The position numbers and the translations under genes are program-made. From the NCBI GenBank assembly GCA_013350335.1, contig CM023535.1, forward strand, positions 22,041,746 through 22,105,745: DNA of 64,000 bases, read 5' to 3'. Below, one piece after another: positions 59,275 through 64,000 of the stretch. The notes under the pieces are model-generated. The model made no database searches. It was not told where the DNA came from and saw only the letters and a program-made list of their open reading frames with translations. How positions within the stretch are numbered: the first letter of the stretch is position 1; each line of letters starts with the position of its first letter. Source of the DNA: Chimonanthus salicifolius. Lineage: Eukaryota; Streptophyta; Magnoliopsida; Laurales; Calycanthaceae.

Positions 59275-62200
59275 TGTAATGACCCGACTCGATATTTCAG
59301 GGTTTTAGGTAGTTTTGTGGATCTCCGAGTTGTACTTGACGCTTTGGTAACATTGGGGGTGGTGTGGGCTCCGTGGTGGGCCCCAGTGTGCTTGATTTCG
59401 AGTTCGGGAACTCGAATGCTTTTTTTTGGTAATTTTTCTAATTACAGTATACTATGTCATGAAAAATATTTAAAATCACACATTTTCTCGCTCGACTTTT
59501 GACATTCGAGATTTTTTCGGGTTTTCGACTTTAATGTGTTTTTTTTTTCTCCTTTAAGGGTTTAAAATACTTGAACCCTTATCCCTTCTCTAAAACCCTA
59601 GACAACCCAACTCTCTCAAATCCCTAAACCCTAGCCTCTTCTTAAGACCCCTCCCCGCGGCACTGTAGCATTCTAACTACAGTGAATTTCCACACCTCCC
59701 TCTCTCAGTCATCTTCACCATCTTCTCTCTCCCTCTCAGCACTTCCTCTTCTTCTTCTCCTCCTTCTCTCCTTGGCCGATTCGTGTAACTGTTGGTCGTC
59801 GCCCCAAGCCACCTTTTCATGCTCTTCCATTGCCGCTCCGCCTTTGCAATCAGCCCCTGGCGGTGAAGCCCTCCTTCCCTTCCTTTTCGCTGTCGTCGTC
59901 GCTACCCCTCAGGTCGAAAATCCATCTCCGGTTTGCACCCCCTTTCGTTTTCCCATCTTCCCCTTTTCTTCCCTCTCGAGTTTTCCTTGTTTTTCTTCCT
60001 TGATTTTCCATGATTTTTTCCCATTTTCTTGGTTTTCTATTTCCCTGATTTTTTTCTCTTTCCCCTTTTTGACTCAGTCGAGTGACTGAGTCAACTCGGG
60101 CGACCCTCTGAGTCAACACGGTTGGGCACTGGGTTGATCCAACCCACAGACCCGATTGCAGTTGGCCCAGTCCAGGCCCAAACTCGATCTCGGCCCAGCC
60201 AAGCCCAGACCTAGTTTTGGCTTGTTTTGGCCCAAATTCTTGGGCCCAATCCTAGATCTGATTCAGCCAAACCTGGCCTAGTTCATTTTTAGCAAACCCG
60301 ACCCGTTTTTCTACGCGGCCCATTTTCTGGACCGTTTTTCGACCCGGCCCGTTTTTTGGCCCAGCCCATTTTGGGTCCATTTCAGTTAGACCTCGTTTTA
60401 GCCCGTTTTACCTTGATTGGTTATTCGTTCTTGTAACGCCTCGCCCCTCTCTACAGCCTAAACGGGTCGTGGCCCGTTTAACTACAAATTGAACAGGCGT
60501 CACTCAACGCAACAACGCATCTAACGGGTCTTACATCACAGATTTGTGGCTGGGGGAAAATAAGTATATATATATATTTTTTTTTTGTGAATAAAATAAT
60601 GAAGCCATCAAATCCTTCAAGCCCAATTTACACATTGCATAAATCATAATGTCATCGACAATATGAAATTAATAACATTTATCATCGACATCACATTTAA
60701 TCTCACTACTCACATCCCATTCCACCAAAAAAAAAAAAAATCAATATCCTCAAAGTTCTCAATTATTTCAACTAACCAATCAATCTCTCAAAAAATACGT
60801 AATATCAAATAAAGTAAATTCAACCACACGAATCCACGACTATACTAAGAAATTAAACATTCATCCTTGAGTCTCTAAACATCAATTGTCTCTTCCAATC
60901 CTAAGTCCAGGGGATTACCTGCAATGTAATATTTAATCATAAATTCTACAATTTTGGAAATGACCAAGGGACGGTGATTCTAGTCTACAAACAATCTCAG
61001 CTTAGGATGACTTGAGGACTGATGTGAGGTGGGTAAGGGATCAACCAATTTCGATTGAATGAAGGGTTCAAGCAGTAAATCTGTGAAGTTTTTAGCAGCA
61101 ACTTTAATGGTTTTGGGGTCAGATAAGAGGGAGGGATCTGAGAGTAAAATAATAAAAAGATTTTAAAGAAAGTCCACATATCCGGAATAAGAACGAGAGG
61201 GAACAAAATTTGAACTGATTGTTGCCAATGTCTCTGCAGTCGTCGGTCTTCGTCGATTATCGGTGGAAGGGTGAGAGATCTCGAAAATAAAGATGAGGGT
61301 TTGTCGAAATCACATGGATTTATAGAGAAGAGGGAGTCGGCTAGGTTGTCCTGAAAATCCTGGGATTGAGAGATGGAGACGGAAGAGGGTTTTAATGGAG
61401 ATAGGAGATGCCATTTTTGGAGAAGGAGAGAAGAAAGGGAATGGAATTTTAAGGGAATTTCCATCGTAAGGTAAGATAGGGGTTACCGTTTTTTCCTTAA
61501 AGAAGTAGAGGAGAAGAATGAAAGTAAAAGGAAAAGGAAAGGGAAGAGAATAAAAGGGAAAACAAGAGAGGAATACGGTGGGATTTAGAAGGAATAAAAG
61601 AGTTGTGGGTCTTCAAAGGGGCCCACTCGGGTTTGGGTGTTTATATTTGATTAATTCATTGATTATTGATTATATTCAAGTTTATTAAAATTTAAACTTA
61701 ATTATTGATCCAGTAGTTTAATTATTTATTTACAAAAAAAAAATCAAATTTTAATTTATCATTTGAATTTAATTAACATCTCAGCTAAATAAATCTTATT
61801 AATTTATAAATTTTGGATTTTTAATTATACAATTCCAATTGGAATCTTTAACTTCGCAAATTTAAAATCTAATTTGATAATTTATATTTTTATAAATTTA
61901 ATCTCAACTCGAAGCGGGTAAATTCATAAATTTATAATTAAGGAAAAAGGTGTGTGCATTGGAGAACCTAAATTAATTAAATTCTAGGTTTTTGTGTGTT
62001 TATTTATTTTACTTTAAATAATAAAAATAAAAGAAAATAACACATAATTTCACACAACATAATCAAGAGACCTATTTACTATTTTTAGTTTTATCCGATT
62101 CGATTGACCCGGTACTCCGGTTCAGGTCATCACAGTTCTTCCTTGTTTTACCATATTGAGCTCCTTCCAAGCTGCTAGATTTGTTTATTCGCTTCAGTTT

Positions 62201-63659
62201 TCGACTCCACACACAGGTGAGGGGACTTATCACTATTTTAGCATACATTCGCATCCATTTTAACTCTTAATCTTGGACATTGAGTGACTTGAGTGGGGCC
62301 CTTTATTTTTTTAGCCACTCGGTAAGGGAACTGTTGAATGAAACTGTGGCAAAGGACCCATTCGGATGTACTCATGTCAATTTATGCGATTAATGAGAAA
62401 TTTTGATCGGATGAATGGATATTGAAAATGATGTTGAAACTTTGGTAATATAGTATATATTTAAGTATCATGTGTCAATGAATTTGTGAAGATAATAAGA
62501 TATGTGTTAGACATCGAATGTAATGCTTGGAACTTAATGACAACATGTTGTGTGCTTATTTATAACATGCGACAAATTTTATGCTAAGAGTAAGATACGT
62601 GTTGGATATTGATTATGATACTTGGAAAGTGTTAATGATACACTGTATGTTTACGCATAAGATGCAAATGTAGTCACATGTCGGATATGGAGATATGTGT
62701 TTTAAGTAATCCATTATATGCTATCGATTTACATGATAGAGTATGATACTGATCTTGGTTAACTAAATTGAAATATGTGTATATGTTATGTACGATCATG
62801 ATATCACGTGCAACGGACGTCATGTCGTTGGGTGTTGTAACATAGGGACCATTTATATGTATATATGGTTACGATGATATGATGATGTTGGTTGTTGGGA
62901 GGACTTTCTCATTACGCTCAGGCGGTTGAGACCCCGATAGAAGATGGGGGTATCCTCGTTGCGTTCCGGCATTTGAGGTGCTTGCTTTGAGATTGGCTTC
63001 CCTGTTATGCTCCGACGGTTGAGACCCCATAGGAGATGCGGGTTTCTCCGGCGGTTGAGGCAGTTGTATATTATATGGTCTCCCGTCTGTATCGGTAAGG
63101 GAGACCAGAGTTGTTGGTGAGTCATTGTGAGTTACGGAGGTGATGCCCCGGACCGATCAGTGGGACCATTGGTCAGTAGTATTTTTGAATACTTACGTAC
63201 ATAGACATTCTTCCTATTATGATGTTTACTCTGTTTAATACATATGGTATCTATTATGCTGCTGACATATGATAAGTTTTATCTCTTCGCTGAGCTGGTT
63301 AGTTCACCCCTTACCTTTCAGGTACCCCGGTTGCGGAGGGACCAGGCGGGCCCCTTGAAGAGGTACCCGGAGAGGAGTAGCAATAGTTAATATCCCATGT
63401 TATGCTTAAGCTCTAATTTTTGAGAGACTCTTGTTTATATAGACTCGTTATCACATGTTTTGTTTAGATGATTATATAACTGTATTGAACAGTCGGTGGT
63501 TACTTGATATACTTTATCATGTTAGTTTTGGCCTTTATCAAATTGTTGAGTGCGAGATAGTTACCCCGTTTCAAAAAAAAAAAATGCCGATATCCGTTCT
63601 TTTGTGTTGGTTTGAGTTCTTTCGGATATAATGCTCCCGTAGCGGGACAGGGCGTTACA
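59275..63659 (+). mobile_element. Solo LTR, TSD AAACA, with nested LTR
   Basis: Starts TGTAATGACCCGACTCG and ends GGGACAGGGCGTTACA. Flanks AAACA at 59270-59274 and 63660-63664. Without the nested element it is about 2.68 kb. Forward orientation is suggested by the C/T-rich leader and CCCTAAACCCTAGCC stretch near 59600. The 59682-60089 frame (Leu/Ser/Phe rich) is an open stretch in this C/T-rich leader and not a recognisable protein. No internal domain, so a solo LTR. Confidence 0.85.
60432..62134 (-). mobile_element. Nested solo LTR, TSD GTTCT
   Basis: 1703 bp, plus-strand ends TGTAACGCCTCGCCCC...GGTCATCACA. Flanks GTTCT at 60427-60431 and 62135-62139. On the minus strand it reads TGTGATGACC...GGCGTTACA, the same termini as the LTR around it (TGTAATGACC...GGCGTTACA). 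So it is the same or a sister family inserted in the opposite orientation. Confidence 0.88.
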
Positions 63660-63664
63660 AAACA

Positions 63665-64000
63665 TCACATTAAAACCTAAGATCTAAATCATGAAATCCT
63701 AATTTAGACTAAACTTCCAAAATCAGAACTGGGCTCCTCGGAACATGTCTCGGAACCAGGTAATGTGGTTTGGACTTTCCGAGCCACTGTCTAAATCTGG
63801 GTTTACAGAACCTTCGGAACATGGGTTTTATACTTCGAAACCTTCGAGGCTCAGGTCTTGGAACTTCTGAGGGTGCTTTCGAACATAAAAACAGCAAAAA
63901 CAGAAAACCAGTGGGTCTGTGTGTCTCGGAACCTGCCAAGGGAAGCTCAGAACTTCCGAACAGTTTCGGAACATCCCGGTCAGCAGACGCAGAAAGAACA
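63665..64000 (-). mobile_element. Old gypsy LTR, part 3 (runs off the window)
   Basis: Resumes after the AAACA duplication with the palindrome-rich segment: TCGGAACATGTCTCGGAACC, GGACTTTCCGAG, GAACCTTCGGAAC, CTCAGAACTTCCGAAC. It corresponds to 46975-47335 of the Tekay LTR but is more diverged. The right end is outside the window. Confidence 0.75.

Noticed and set aside
59682..60089. A 135-codon Leu/Ser/Phe-rich frame resembling a signal peptide or membrane protein
   Set aside because: It lies in the C/T-rich leader of a solo LTR and has no family match; the hydrophobic look is a composition effect.
1..64000. CRISPR arrays, bacterial operons or organellar insertions
   Set aside because: No spaced direct repeats of the CRISPR kind and no plastid or mitochondrial gene text; all repeats found are minisatellite, microsatellite or transposon derived.

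Overview
This is nuclear DNA of a flowering plant with a repeat-rich genome. The evidence is one spliced plant gene with GT-AG introns, Ty1/copia, Ty3/gypsy chromovirus, RTE- and L1-type LINE, TRIM, SINE and hAT sequences, and A/T-rich intergenic DNA. The species cannot be read from the sequence. I see no bacterial, organellar, rRNA or intact tRNA gene.

The only cellular gene lies on the minus strand, from its start codon at 42794 down to at least 5691. It runs off the left side of the window. Eight small exons (61-168 bp) join without a stop into 260 codons of an Arabidopsis At1g04850-like protein: two C2H2-type zinc fingers, a UBA domain and a long charged coiled coil. The expected C-terminal PUB-type domain is not here. 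Total exon length is 780 bp in a 37.1 kb span. Two introns exceed 11 kb and most of the larger ones are filled with retroelements.

Layout. 1-5690 (intron 8): LINE pieces, a solo LTR with its target duplication, and a decayed copia. 5978-18153 (intron 6): a gypsy-like LTR region rich in tandem repeats, three copia gag or gag-pol remnants, and a TRIM element inside one of them. 18215-29499 (intron 5): an L1-type LINE on the minus strand (18839 to about 28800) carrying five later insertions: a solo LTR, a TRIM, a 911 bp LTR-like element, a hAT-type DNA transposon and another solo LTR. 29580-40977 (introns 4 to 2): LINE 3' tails, a minus-strand copia end, a hAT fragment, and a LINE ORF1 split by an LTR. 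41126-42626 (intron 1): a tRNA-derived SINE ending in a 95 bp TA tract. 42795-43060: promoter and leader of the gene.

43640-64000 is intergenic retroelement DNA: a decayed copia with a tiny tRNA-like insertion, then an old gypsy LTR (45163 to beyond 64000) broken by two insertions. One is a complete Tekay/Del-like chromovirus (45348-57927, minus strand, TSD CATAT) with 3.3 and 3.9 kb LTRs and an extra zinc-knuckle reading frame ahead of gag. The other is a solo LTR (59275-63659, TSD AAACA) that itself contains an opposite-strand solo LTR of the same family (60432-62134, TSD GTTCT). All transposon coding regions are broken. No new cellular system is evident. The notable content is the TE-bloated gene, the ordered nesting of insertions, two TRIM elements, and unusual repeat architecture in the chromovirus LTR.
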